Source of the DNA: Amarolinea aalborgensis
GTDB lineage: Bacteria; Chloroflexota; Anaerolineae; SSC4; Amarolineaceae
NCBI RefSeq assembly: GCF_900491745.1
Contig: NZ_UETR01000046.1
Location: 1 to 23,402, forward strand
DNA: 23,402 nt
Direction of reading: 5' to 3'
The position numbers and the translations under genes are program-made. Positions 15,163 through 23,402 of the stretch are shown here, in pieces. Numbering within the stretch: the first letter of the stretch is position 1; every line of letters begins with the position of its first letter. Under the pieces are notes generated by a model that was not told the origin of the DNA, did no database searches, and saw only the letters and a program-made list of their open reading frames with translations.

Positions 15163-16500
15163 TCACGCGGGCAGATGGAAATCGAGCAGTGGTGAATGGA
15201 AGGGCTGTAGGGGCAATGGCTCGGCGTAGGCCAGAATGACGGCGGCGGCAGGCAGGGAAACCTGACCGCCGCGCACGCTGATCGCGGCGCCGCTGAGCAG
15301 ATCGGCATAGTCACCATCGGGTAACGGCACTGCCACGGCGCCGGTGGCAGCCATGACATTGAAAAGGCCAAACAAATTGGCGTGCGCGCCCTGCCACGCG
15401 GCCTGAATGGCCGGCTCCGCGCTCGTCAACACATACTTGCCTGTGGTCAGCGCAGGATGTTTCTTCAGGCGCGCGAGGGTGGTGAGGAATGGCTGCAGGG
15501 GCAAATCGCCCCATTCCACCTTATCTATATCAAACAGCGAAGGTGTGTGCGTTGCGCCAGCCTCCTGCCCGCCGTAGATCAGGAATGGGCCGTGATGGAA
15601 AGCCTGGAATGCGGTCCAGGCCAGCGCTTGATTCGGCGAAGGCGCCAGGCGTTGAATACGCAGTTGATCGTGATTCTCGACGCAGCGCATCTTGACAAAA
15701 TTATGCGGATAGATGGCGTCCTGGAAGCGCAGCATCTCCAAATAGCGGATAACCGGCGCCTGACCGACTACGGCTGCCTGCCAGATCGGCCAGATGTCAT
15801 AGTCATACGTGAGGTCAAAGGCCTGGTACAGCTCGCTGTCAGAGAGTCCGCTCAGACCCGCGGCGCGGCGGTGAGCCACCCAGGCCGCGTGCACAGACTC
15901 CGCCAGCCAGATGACCCCCGGCTTGACCTGCGCAACGGCTGCGCGCGCGCGCAGCCAGAAATCGAGCGGCAGGAGCGACGCCACGTCGCAGCGAAATCCA
16001 TCTACGCCAAACTCGGCCCACTGCTGCAGCGTTTCGATCAGATACGCCACCAGTTCTTCGTTGGGATGCTTGAGGTCAATCACATCGCTCCAATCCGGCA
16101 CGGTCGTCACAGGCTTGCCGCTGGCGTCCTGGTGATACCAGTTCGGGTGGTCGCCTACCAGCACCGAATCATGCGCCGTGTGATTGTAAACCACATCAAT
16201 CATCACCTTCAGGCCCAGGGCGTGCGCAGCCTCGATCAGATGAGCAAAGTCGGCTTTGGTCCCGTACTCGGGATTGACTGCGCGGTAGTCGGCGATGGAG
16301 TATGGGCAGCCCAGACTGCCCTTTTTGTTGAGCTGGCCGATGGGATGGATCGGCATGAACCAGACAACGTCCACACCCATGTCGCGCAGGCGCGGCAGAT
16401 CAGCCTCCACATCGGCAAAGGAGCCGTTGGGGCCATGATTGCGGACATAGACTTCGTAAATGACCAGGTTGCGGTAGCTGTTCGGCGTATCGAATGCCAT
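15163..16500 (-). CDS. GH13 alpha-amylase-family glycoside hydrolase
   Basis: The 445-residue TIM-barrel enzyme has the GH13 regions in order: DVVYNH (102-107), GFRCDVAS with nucleophile D172, WLAES with acid/base E201, and CVENHDQ with D278. The barrel begins YEVYVRNHGPNGSFADVEAD. The loop after NHT is short, implying a small domain B, and the final 90 residues look like the usual beta-rich domain C. It should cleave or transfer alpha-glucosidic bonds; the exact substrate cannot be read. No signal peptide is seen, so it probably acts on internal glycogen or imported maltodextrins. The ATG at 16500 is chosen over one at 16542 because GGAGAAG (16514-16508) lies just before it and the domain begins there. 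It is divergent from the first surface-protein gene. Confidence 0.9.
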   Translation of the reverse strand: MAFDTPNSYRNLVIYEVYVRNHGPNGSFADVEADLPRLRDMGVDVVWFMPIHPIGQLNKKGSLGCPYSIADYRAVNPEYGTKADFAHLIEAAHALGLKVMIDVVYNHTAHDSVLVGDHPNWYHQDASGKPVTTVPDWSDVIDLKHPNEELVAYLIETLQQWAEFGVDGFRCDVASLLPLDFWLRARAAVAQVKPGVIWLAESVHAAWVAHRRAAGLSGLSDSELYQAFDLTYDYDIWPIWQAAVVGQAPVIRYLEMLRFQDAIYPHNFVKMRCVENHDQLRIQRLAPSPNQALAWTAFQAFHHGPFLIYGGQEAGATHTPSLFDIDKVEWGDLPLQPFLTTLARLKKHPALTTGKYVLTSAEPAIQAAWQGAHANLFGLFNVMAATGAVAVPLPDGDYADLLSGAAISVRGGQVSLPAAAVILAYAEPLPLQPFHSPLLDFHLPA

Positions 16501-16601
16501 GCTGATTCTTCTCCAGAAGCTGTTTGATATGACTGCGGTCAAGTTGATTAAGTAGGTCAGTTATGGTAATCTACACATAGCTAACTTGAATCTCCCTCGC
16601 C

Positions 16602-16632
16602 TTGACGCCCGTCAGTGCAGCGTGATTATACG
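16602..16632 (+). promoter_or_regulatory. Candidate promoter of the first SdrD_B protein gene
   Basis: TTGACG (16602-16607, 5/6) is followed after 18-19 nt by TTATAC/TATACG (16626-16632). The -10 match is modest. A second, weaker pair in this 261-nt divergent region is TTGATT at 16543-16548 with TAATCT 17 nt on. No clear promoter for the amylase gene was found. Confidence 0.35.
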
Positions 16633-16715
16633 CTGGAACACCAGGTGGGCCAAACGAAACGCAGTTACGACAACATACCTGCGTAATCGTCTCTCCCCAG
16701 TCGTCGTCATGAAAC

Positions 16716-16731
16716 TCAGCGCCAGCGCTGA
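16716..16731 (+). promoter_or_regulatory. 16-bp palindrome in the leader of the surface-protein gene
   Basis: TCAGCGC-CA-GCGCTGA is a perfect inverted repeat 30 nt before the start codon. It could be an operator or a small mRNA hairpin; neither can be decided from sequence. Confidence 0.3.
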
Positions 16732-16749
16732 ATAAGCATGGTTCCTTGT

Positions 16750-16755
16750 GGAGGT
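16750..16755 (+). promoter_or_regulatory. RBS that fixes the start of the SdrD_B protein
   Basis: GGAGGT lies 6 nt before the ATG at 16762, so this start is preferred over the in-frame ATG at 16738, which would place the RBS inside the gene and eight residues before the signal peptide. Confidence 0.8.
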
Positions 16756-16761
16756 ATCCCG

Positions 16762-19700
16762 ATGAAATCTATCATGAGTTCTGTCGCCTTGTTGGCGCTC
16801 ATTCTTTCCGGGCTGTATCCCAGCAAGGCCGCGATGGTTCAGCCTGCAGCCGCGGCTGCAGCTCCGCTTTCCCTTTTGTGCAACGCCTCAAGCAGCGCCA
16901 GCACCGCTTTCAACGCCACGGCCCTGGCCGCGGGCAACACCGTCTGGTTCGTCAGTCGGCTGAAGGTGAGCGGCCTGGGATCGGCCGTCACCACCATTTA
17001 TGCGCGCCAGGCATCCATCTCTTTCACTGTCAACGGGACGCCGTACACGATTTCTGTGCCTGACACACGCATCATCTTCGATCCCGCGGCCAGCACCACC
17101 ACCACCAGCTATGACGCCACGGCCCAACGTTGGGTGACGCGCGTGTCGTCTGGCAACAACGGCAAAAATGTCTTTGCGGGCGGTGTGGCCTTTGCCATCC
17201 CGGCCGGCGGACTCCCGGGCGGCATCAACCCCGTCACCTGGACGGCGGCATTGACCGTAGACCAGCCGGGCGTCACTTTCAACTGGAACTGGGCCGCGGC
17301 CGTCTATACCAGTTTTAGCACGAACTACAACGCCATTGGCGTCAAGCCCGTGGATGGCAACGCTCAGAACCCGTACAATAACAACGATCAGGCCGGTTCG
17401 CCAGAGAACTACAAGAGTTCGGTCACTGGCGGCGCCACGGGGAACGGCGGCACCAACTATACCGGAAGCTGGACCAGCAATCTCAACGTAACGCCCTGCC
17501 AGGTGTACCAGATCGGCGACTTCGTTTGGCATGACGTCAATCGCGACGGATTGCAGAGCGCTGGCGAAACCGGGGTGGCTGATGTTCAGGTCAATCTGTT
17601 CAGCGCGGCTGGCGTGATGCTCGATTCGACGAGTACGTCGGCCAGCGGCGCCTACACCTTGCTTGCGGCCCCCGGCAGTTACTACCTGGAGTTTGTTGCG
17701 CCAACCGGATACGCGTTCACGCTTCCCAATCAGGGCGCGAATCCAGCCTTAGACAGCGATGCCGACCCCGGCAGCGGGCAAACGACCGTCTTCACCCTCG
17801 GCGCCGCCCAGAACCTGACGTGGGATGCCGGCCTCTATCAGACCGGTTCCCTGGGCGACCGTATGTGGTACGATCGGAACTACAACGGTCAACAGGACAG
17901 CGGCGAGCCGGGCATAGCCGACGCCGGCGTCTTCCTGTATGACGCGGCGCAGTCCCTGGTGGATGTGCAAATAACCGACGCCGATGGTTTGTATGCCTTT
18001 AGCGGCCTACCGCCTGGAGTCTATGTCATCCAGTTTGAGCTGCCCGACGGCTATGCCTTCACGCAGCCGCGGCAGGCCGGCAATGCCGTCGTGGACAGTG
18101 ATGCGGATCCCAATACGGGGCAGACGCCGCCCATCACGGTGACGGCTGGCGCGAATGATATGACCTGGGACGCAGGCCTCGTGCGATTGGGCGCAATCGG
18201 CGACTGGGTTTGGTACGATGCCAACCAGAATGGCGTCCAGAATATCGGCGAGCCAGGGTTGGCAAATGTGCCTTTATCCCTCTACCGCGACAGCAACAAC
18301 AATGGGACACTGGAAATCGGCGTGGATGCACTGATCGCCACGCGTGTCACCAGCGCTGACGGCAGCTATCTCTTCGATGGGCTGACGCCGGCGGTGTACT
18401 TCGTGGATGTCGGCAATCTTCCTGGGGCGTATGCAAACGCCCAGCGCGTGAATGGGCCGCAGAGTCTTACCGATCCGAGCGGGCCTCTGACGCTGAGCGA
18501 TGGGCAGGTGTTTCGGGATGCCGATTTTGGCTATGTGGTGCAGCCGAGCCCTGGCCAGGCCCTCATCGGCGACAGCGCCTGGTTCGATGGCAGCCGCGAC
18601 GGACGTCAGCAGCCGGGTGAGCCTGGCATTGCCAATCTGAACATCTGTGCGACGCCCGTGGGCGGCGGCGCGCCTGTGTGCCGCCAAACCGACGCGAACG
18701 GGCGTTTCCTGCTGCCCGTCGCGCCGGGGACTTATCTCGTGGCGCCGCCGACGCCGCCGGCCGGTTTGGTGGCAACCACGGCCGTGGGAGCCTCGGTGAC
18801 GGTGGCCGCCGGGGATCAACGCCTCAACGTGGAGATCGGCTATGGGGATGCTGTCGACATGCTAACCTCGCTGGGCAGCATCGGCAACCTGATCTTCAAT
18901 GATTCAGACTTCAATGGCATGTTTGGCGCCGGCGACAGCGCGCTGGCGGGAGTCAGCGTGGACTTGATCCAAGACCTCAACGAAAATGACGCCTGGGATG
19001 TGGGCGAGCCAATCATCGCGACGGTTACATCCGACAGTGTGCTGGCAGCCGGCAACAGCAATTATCGTTTCCGGGGCATCCCGTCCGGTCGCTTTCTCAT
19101 CCATGTCAGCGACACCAACGGCAGTCTCCTGGACTATAACCAGACATCGCAGGGCCAACCGGACACCGATAACAACAGCCAGAATGACCCGTATGTCGTC
19201 GTGCTGTCTCCCGGTGAAAACAACGTGTTGGCTGATTTCGGCTATTACCGACGCCCACAGAACAACACGGGACTGATCGGGAATCAAGTGTGGCTAGACG
19301 TGAACAGCGACGGCCTCTACGCGCCCAACAGCGGCGACGTGGGCGTGGCGGGGGTTACGTTGGAACTGCTGCAAGCCAATGCCGTCATTCGTACGACCAT
19401 GAGCGGTGCGGGCGGGGCTTATGCCTTTACCGGTCTGCCAGGCGGCGCTTACCAGGTGCGCGTCAGAGACTCCCTTGGCGTGCTCAGCGGATATGTGTCA
19501 ACGGTGGCGGGGCCCCAACCTGGCGCCGATCACAACAACCAGGTGCAGCCCTACACTGTGGCCCTGGCGGATGGCGGCGCGGTACCGAGCGCCGATTTTG
19601 GTTACCAATCGGGAGGGGTCACGGTTGGAGGCTTTGCCTGGGTAGACAGCAACGGCAATGGCAGTTATGACAACGGGGAGCTGCTGCTCAACGGGGTGAG

Positions 19701-20265
19701 CCTGCGTATGACGAACAGCAGCGGAGCTCTTGTGGGTGATGTGGTGACAGGCCCGGCGGGCGGCTACGCCAGCGGCCAATATGCCATCAGCAACCTGCCG
19801 CCAGGGCGATACACGGTCGCCTTTGTGGCCGGGCTGCCCAGCTACCTGCTCATCGGCCCAACGACACGCACCTCGGCCAACTTGAGTGCAGGACAAAGCG
19901 ACCTCACGCTCACATTTCCCTTTATCAACCCCACGGGGGTCGCCGTGGTTGACTTCACCGCCTGGCAGCAGGTGGATGGGCGCGTGGATGTGGTGTGGCG
20001 CGCGGTCGGCGGCAGCGCAGCGCCCCGTTTCGATGTCTGGCGCGGCGTTGCCAGCGACGGCGAGTTTACGCGCATGACCGCGCAGCCGCTCGACGGTCAG
20101 CCGGACGGCAATGGCTATCTCTACACGTGGTCCGACGCTGCCGCTGTGCCTGGAACCATCTATTGGTATCGGCTGAAAGAAGCGTCGGCTGGGCCTTTCA
20201 TCGGGCCGGTGCCGCTGACCCCTGTGCAGCACCGACTGTTCATACCGTGGGTTGCACGCCGCTAG
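16762..20265 (+). CDS. Exported surface protein with seven SdrD_B-like domains
   Basis: The 1167-residue product has a Sec-type signal peptide (about 1-24, hydrophobic VALLALILSGLYP, then SKAA). An N-terminal domain of about 220 residues, rich in Thr, Ser and Asn, is not recognised. Seven SdrD_B/Cna_B-like domains begin near residues 251, 364, 479, 602, 707, 839 and 955, each opening IGxxxWxDxNxxG and continuing with DxGEPGIAxVxVxL and DADFGY-type ends. These beta-sandwich, Ca-binding-like modules form stalks in surface proteins. A fibronectin-III-like segment (about 1060-1150) precedes the C-terminus RLFIPWVARR, a short hydrophobic-Pro-hydrophobic-Arg tail of the sort seen on many Chloroflexota exported proteins. 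No LPXTG motif is present. The following gene is a paralogue. A structural or adhesive role is inferred from the architecture. Confidence 0.9.
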   Translation: MKSIMSSVALLALILSGLYPSKAAMVQPAAAAAAPLSLLCNASSSASTAFNATALAAGNTVWFVSRLKVSGLGSAVTTIYARQASISFTVNGTPYTISVPDTRIIFDPAASTTTTSYDATAQRWVTRVSSGNNGKNVFAGGVAFAIPAGGLPGGINPVTWTAALTVDQPGVTFNWNWAAAVYTSFSTNYNAIGVKPVDGNAQNPYNNNDQAGSPENYKSSVTGGATGNGGTNYTGSWTSNLNVTPCQVYQIGDFVWHDVNRDGLQSAGETGVADVQVNLFSAAGVMLDSTSTSASGAYTLLAAPGSYYLEFVAPTGYAFTLPNQGANPALDSDADPGSGQTTVFTLGAAQNLTWDAGLYQTGSLGDRMWYDRNYNGQQDSGEPGIADAGVFLYDAAQSLVDVQITDADGLYAFSGLPPGVYVIQFELPDGYAFTQPRQAGNAVVDSDADPNTGQTPPITVTAGANDMTWDAGLVRLGAIGDWVWYDANQNGVQNIGEPGLANVPLSLYRDSNNNGTLEIGVDALIATRVTSADGSYLFDGLTPAVYFVDVGNLPGAYANAQRVNGPQSLTDPSGPLTLSDGQVFRDADFGYVVQPSPGQALIGDSAWFDGSRDGRQQPGEPGIANLNICATPVGGGAPVCRQTDANGRFLLPVAPGTYLVAPPTPPAGLVATTAVGASVTVAAGDQRLNVEIGYGDAVDMLTSLGSIGNLIFNDSDFNGMFGAGDSALAGVSVDLIQDLNENDAWDVGEPIIATVTSDSVLAAGNSNYRFRGIPSGRFLIHVSDTNGSLLDYNQTSQGQPDTDNNSQNDPYVVVLSPGENNVLADFGYYRRPQNNTGLIGNQVWLDVNSDGLYAPNSGDVGVAGVTLELLQANAVIRTTMSGAGGAYAFTGLPGGAYQVRVRDSLGVLSGYVSTVAGPQPGADHNNQVQPYTVALADGGAVPSADFGYQSGGVTVGGFAWVDSNGNGSYDNGELLLNGVSLRMTNSSGALVGDVVTGPAGGYASGQYAISNLPPGRYTVAFVAGLPSYLLIGPTTRTSANLSAGQSDLTLTFPFINPTGVAVVDFTAWQQVDGRVDVVWRAVGGSAAPRFDVWRGVASDGEFTRMTAQPLDGQPDGNGYLYTWSDAAAVPGTIYWYRLKEASAGPFIGPVPLTPVQHRLFIPWVARR

Positions 20266-20387
20266 GCAAACCCGCGGGTCAGCACTGACCAAGGGGCAGT
20301 CGAGGACACACAGGCCGCCGAGCATCTGCAAACAGACTGTAAGCGAAAAGCCTTGCCTACGGCCATCATGTGGAGTATGCTTAACTG

Positions 20388-20393
20388 TATAAT
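20388..20393 (+). promoter_or_regulatory. -10 box of the second SdrD_B protein gene
   Basis: A perfect TATAAT lies 60 nt before the start codon, directly preceded by TG. No convincing -35 box is seen. The implied leader includes a small hairpin, CTCGG (20421-20425) with CCGAG (20434-20438). The 188-nt gap after the first paralogue shows no clear terminator, so read-through is also possible. Confidence 0.5.
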
Positions 20394-20453
20394 TTCACGA
20401 TGATTGAAGGTATGGGCGTACTCGGATGCGAAACCGAGGTAGGAAGGAAATAA

Positions 20454-23402
20454 ATGTCAACTACAGAATTGTCCGTAAAATCGTTTTGCAATGAGATTGG
20501 GACTGCCGGCCAGGCGCCGAAACGAGCACTGAAGCTCATCTTCACGGCGGCCTTAATGCTGGCAATGGTGGTGAGCAGCTTGGGGCTGCGTCCAGCGTAT
20601 GCCGCTGCTCCGGCAACTACCATCGGGGGTGTCTCCCTCGGCAATCTGACAGATTATCTGTTCTTCTTTGCTGACGGCAGCCAGGACGCGAACTGGCAGG
20701 GCGCCACGAAGGGCTTCGTGGGTGATGTCGCGGTAGACGGTATCCAGGCCGCAGAGCGAACATCGGGCGGCGTTCCGGACGCAGGCACGATCTATACAAA
20801 CGATAGCACTCTCAGTGCATGGCAAAACATTGTCAATCAAAACTCGGGCCAGGCTTTTGCCAGTACAGGCCAAACCGCCCGCATTGCGAGTCTCGAAGCA
20901 GACCTGAATGCAGCATTCGCTCAGATCAATGCACTGTCTGCCACTCCTGGCTACGCCAGCGTATCGTCAACGTCGCTGAACGGACTGAACAAACAGAATG
21001 GCGTTGCCGAGACATTCGTGATCAACATCACCTCTGGACTGGGCTTCTCGAGCAAGATCAACATCACGGGCGATGCAAGTGATGTCTTTATCCTGCGTTG
21101 GGACACAGATGCCAATTCTGCCAATGGCTATCAAGGGCAGGTCAAACCGCAAAGCGGAGGCGCGATCGTTCCACTTGGCGGGTTGAAGCCGTCCAACTTT
21201 ATCAACGTGGCTGGCGACATCAACTCGTCCGGCGGCGGCGGCAACCCGCCTCTTCCTTATCCCCAGGGCCCACGCTTCAATGACGGAACGGGCGCATTGA
21301 TCGCGGGAGGTAGTGACTTCAGCGGCGGGGGTTTCTTCACCGGCTATTGGCTGACAACGGGCGACCCGGCGACAGGGAACAACTCTTCGCTCAGCAACGG
21401 CATCTTCGTCGGCGGTTGGTATACCCTGGCCAACAAGTTTAGCATGACTTCAGGCACAAGCGGTGTCTACGTCTCTCCGAACCCAAGTACGCAGACGCCG
21501 GCCATCCGCCTTGTGAAATATGTTTCCGTGGACAACCAGGTCTCTTGGGTTGACGCAAATAGTGCGCCTGGGCCGTTAGCGACTGCAGGCAGCCCCGTTT
21601 TCTTCCGGTTTGTGATTACCAATATCGGCAATACCCCGTTGAGTAATGTCAGCCTGACAGACAACGTCTTTAATCTCAGCAGCTGCCCGGCCCGGCCGAA
21701 TCCACTCGCGATAGGAGCGCAGTACACCTGTATCTTCGGGCCTGTAACAGCCATCAGTGGACAGCATAGCAACACGGCGACCACAACCGCTTCCTACGCC
21801 AGCCAAACCGTGCAGGCCACGGATCCAGCACACTACTTTGGCCAGTCTCTCGCTCCCGCCTCGCTCGGCAATTTCGTCTGGTACGATACCAACCTAAACG
21901 GCATTCAGGATGCCGGCGAAATCGGCGCAGGGGGCGTAGATGTCCTCCTGTATGATGCGTCGAACAACCTGTTGGATCTGCAAACCACCGATGCCAACGG
22001 CTTTTACACTTTCACCGGCCTAGTGGCCGGTTCCTACTACGTCCATTTTTCGCTGCCCGACGGCTACGTCTTTACCCTGCCGAATCAGGGCGCCGATGAC
22101 ACTAAAGACAGCGATGCAGACGCTGCCGGCGACACAACGACGATCACCCTGGTGGCTGGCGAAACCAATCTAACCGTAGACGCTGGTTTGGTCCGCCTGG
22201 GTGCGATCGGGGATTTCGTCTGGTACGACAAGAACCGCGACGGCATCGAAGATGTGGGCGAGCCGGGCATTGCGAACGTCACCGTGGCGCTCTACCGCGA
22301 CGCCGATGGCAGCGGCACGCTGACCCCTGGCGACACGCTGGTGGCTACCACCACAACTGACGCGGATGGCGGCTACATCTTCAAAAATGTGATCCCTGGC
22401 ACCTACTTCGTGGATGTCACCGACGCCAACAACGTGTTGGCCGGGTTGACGCACATCGTAGCGAATCAAAGCAAGCCCGACCCGACGAGCGCGATTGCGC
22501 TTGGCGCGGGCCAGGTTTACAAGGACGCTGACTTTGGCTACGTCCGGCAGCCGACCTCAGGCAAGGCGCTCATTGGCGACACGGTCTGGTACGACGACAA
22601 CGGCGATGGCGTTCAGCAGCCGAGCGAACCCGGCATCCCCGGCATCCAGGTCTGCGCGACGCCCGTTGGCGGCGGCGCCCCGATCTGCACCACCACCGAC
22701 AGCAACGGTCACTACCTGATCGAAGTGTCGGCTGGCTCCTACACGGTCGCGCCCACGAACCCACCGGCCGGCTACACAGCCACGACGATCGTGCCGCACC
22801 CGGTGTCCGTCGCCGCGGGCGATCAGTACCTCGACGCCGACTTCGGCTACAATGACAACCCGTCGCAGCCGCAGCTCGGTACGATCGGCAACCTGGTCTT
22901 CCTTGACGACAATACCAATGGCATTTATGACGCGGGCGATAGCCCACTGGCTGGCGTGAGCGTGGACCTGATCCGTGACAGCAATGCCAACGGTACGTGG
23001 GATGCCGGTGAGCCAATCATCGCCACGGTGACCAGCGACAGCAGCCTCGACGCCTTTTTGGGTAACTATCAGTTCACCGGTCTACCGGCTGGCCGCTACC
23101 TGGTGCACGTCAGCGACACCAACGCCGTGTTGGTGGACTACACCAAGTCGCTGCTGGGCGCCGCCGGGGTGGACAACAACAACCAGGCTGATCCCTATGC
23201 GGTCAACCTGCCCACCGCGGGCAGCAACCTGACCGCCGACTTCGGTTACTATCCGCAGAATCGCGCCAACATCGGCGTCATCGGCAACCAGGTCTGGATT
23301 GAATACGACGCGAATGGCCTCTTCAATCCGACGGCCACCGATGTGGGCCAGGCCGGCGTGACCGTGGAACTGCTGCAGGCCAATGTGGTCATCGCAACCA
23401 CC
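20454..23402 (+). CDS. Second SdrD_B-domain surface protein (3' end outside window)
   Basis: From ATG 20454, with AGGAAGGA 5 nt upstream, 983 codons are open to the window edge. A long n-region (APKRALK) and hydrophobic core (about 26-44) lead to a Sec signal cleavage site after AYA (about residue 50). Residues about 51-360 form an unrecognised, Gly/Asn/Ser-rich exported domain. Residues about 365-465 resemble a DUF11/DUF7507-type repeat (FRFVITNIGNTPLSNVSLTD). SdrD_B-like domains begin near 471, 585, 707, 811 and 943, matching domains 2 to 6 of the upstream protein one for one. The last is cut by the edge, so a C-terminal anchor cannot be assessed. It is probably a surface stalk or adhesin. 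Codon choice and GC resemble the upstream paralogue. Confidence 0.9.
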   Translation, partial: MSTTELSVKSFCNEIGTAGQAPKRALKLIFTAALMLAMVVSSLGLRPAYAAAPATTIGGVSLGNLTDYLFFFADGSQDANWQGATKGFVGDVAVDGIQAAERTSGGVPDAGTIYTNDSTLSAWQNIVNQNSGQAFASTGQTARIASLEADLNAAFAQINALSATPGYASVSSTSLNGLNKQNGVAETFVINITSGLGFSSKINITGDASDVFILRWDTDANSANGYQGQVKPQSGGAIVPLGGLKPSNFINVAGDINSSGGGGNPPLPYPQGPRFNDGTGALIAGGSDFSGGGFFTGYWLTTGDPATGNNSSLSNGIFVGGWYTLANKFSMTSGTSGVYVSPNPSTQTPAIRLVKYVSVDNQVSWVDANSAPGPLATAGSPVFFRFVITNIGNTPLSNVSLTDNVFNLSSCPARPNPLAIGAQYTCIFGPVTAISGQHSNTATTTASYASQTVQATDPAHYFGQSLAPASLGNFVWYDTNLNGIQDAGEIGAGGVDVLLYDASNNLLDLQTTDANGFYTFTGLVAGSYYVHFSLPDGYVFTLPNQGADDTKDSDADAAGDTTTITLVAGETNLTVDAGLVRLGAIGDFVWYDKNRDGIEDVGEPGIANVTVALYRDADGSGTLTPGDTLVATTTTDADGGYIFKNVIPGTYFVDVTDANNVLAGLTHIVANQSKPDPTSAIALGAGQVYKDADFGYVRQPTSGKALIGDTVWYDDNGDGVQQPSEPGIPGIQVCATPVGGGAPICTTTDSNGHYLIEVSAGSYTVAPTNPPAGYTATTIVPHPVSVAAGDQYLDADFGYNDNPSQPQLGTIGNLVFLDDNTNGIYDAGDSPLAGVSVDLIRDSNANGTWDAGEPIIATVTSDSSLDAFLGNYQFTGLPAGRYLVHVSDTNAVLVDYTKSLLGAAGVDNNNQADPYAVNLPTAGSNLTADFGYYPQNRANIGVIGNQVWIEYDANGLFNPTATDVGQAGVTVELLQANVVIATT

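Noticed and set aside
14498..15166. Two minus-strand frames of 100 and 117 codons with repeated VGHTSGVTT-like peptides
   Set aside because: They only translate the palindromic repeats; spacings of 70 and 65 nt break the frame, and there is no RBS.
15382..16527. 381-codon plus-strand frame across the amylase gene
   Set aside because: Antisense shadow of a gene with all GH13 catalytic motifs.
20394..20453. Riboswitch (c-di-GMP type) in the leader of the second surface-protein gene
   Set aside because: Only a 5-bp hairpin is present; the conserved core and tetraloop-receptor of known classes are absent.

Overview
The window looks like a stretch of a high-GC Chloroflexota genome, of the Anaerolineae/Caldilineae type. 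This is inferred from gene content, not from a marker gene. The pointers are an nSTAND1-WD40 protein, a CHAT-domain protein, a NarL-type two-component system, two very long SdrD_B-repeat surface proteins (one ending in RLFIPWVARR), and -10 boxes of the TATAAT class.

Layout. (1) 1-716, minus strand: the 5' part of an AlkZ-related winged-helix protein, cut by the window edge, with a good promoter at 787-815. (2) 1192-4764, plus strand: an operon of a TolB/PD40-type beta-propeller lipoprotein, a NarL/FixJ response regulator and a HisKA_3 sensor kinase, driven by a near-consensus promoter at 1082-1110. The regulator and kinase genes overlap by 4 nt. (3) 4860-10993, minus strand: a translationally coupled pair, a CHAT-protease/SIR2 fusion followed by a P-loop nSTAND1 ATPase with one membrane segment and about 16 WD40 repeats. 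This is the most interesting unit and resembles predicted NTP-dependent conflict (antiphage or cell-suicide) modules. (4) 11267-12412, plus strand: a serpin divergent from the CHAT operon, followed by a strong hairpin terminator. (5) 12629-14290, minus strand: a DeaD/CsdA-type RNA helicase with a long leader that contains a terminator-like hairpin. (6) 14600-15143: a mosaic of REP/BIME-like palindromic repeats. (7) 15163-16500, minus strand: a GH13 alpha-amylase-family enzyme. (8) 16762-20265 and 20454 to the window end, plus strand: two exported paralogues whose SdrD_B domains occur in the same order. The second is open at the right edge.

How the genes may work together. The lipoprotein and two-component system look like one envelope-sensing operon. 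The CHAT-SIR2 and STAND-WD40 proteins are probably made together, with the STAND protein as sensor/switch and CHAT and SIR2 as protease and NAD-consuming effectors. The divergent serpin is a candidate, untested inhibitor of a caspase-like protease. The rest is housekeeping (helicase), sugar metabolism (amylase) and cell-surface proteins. No tRNA, rRNA, CRISPR array, IS element or phage gene was recognised.
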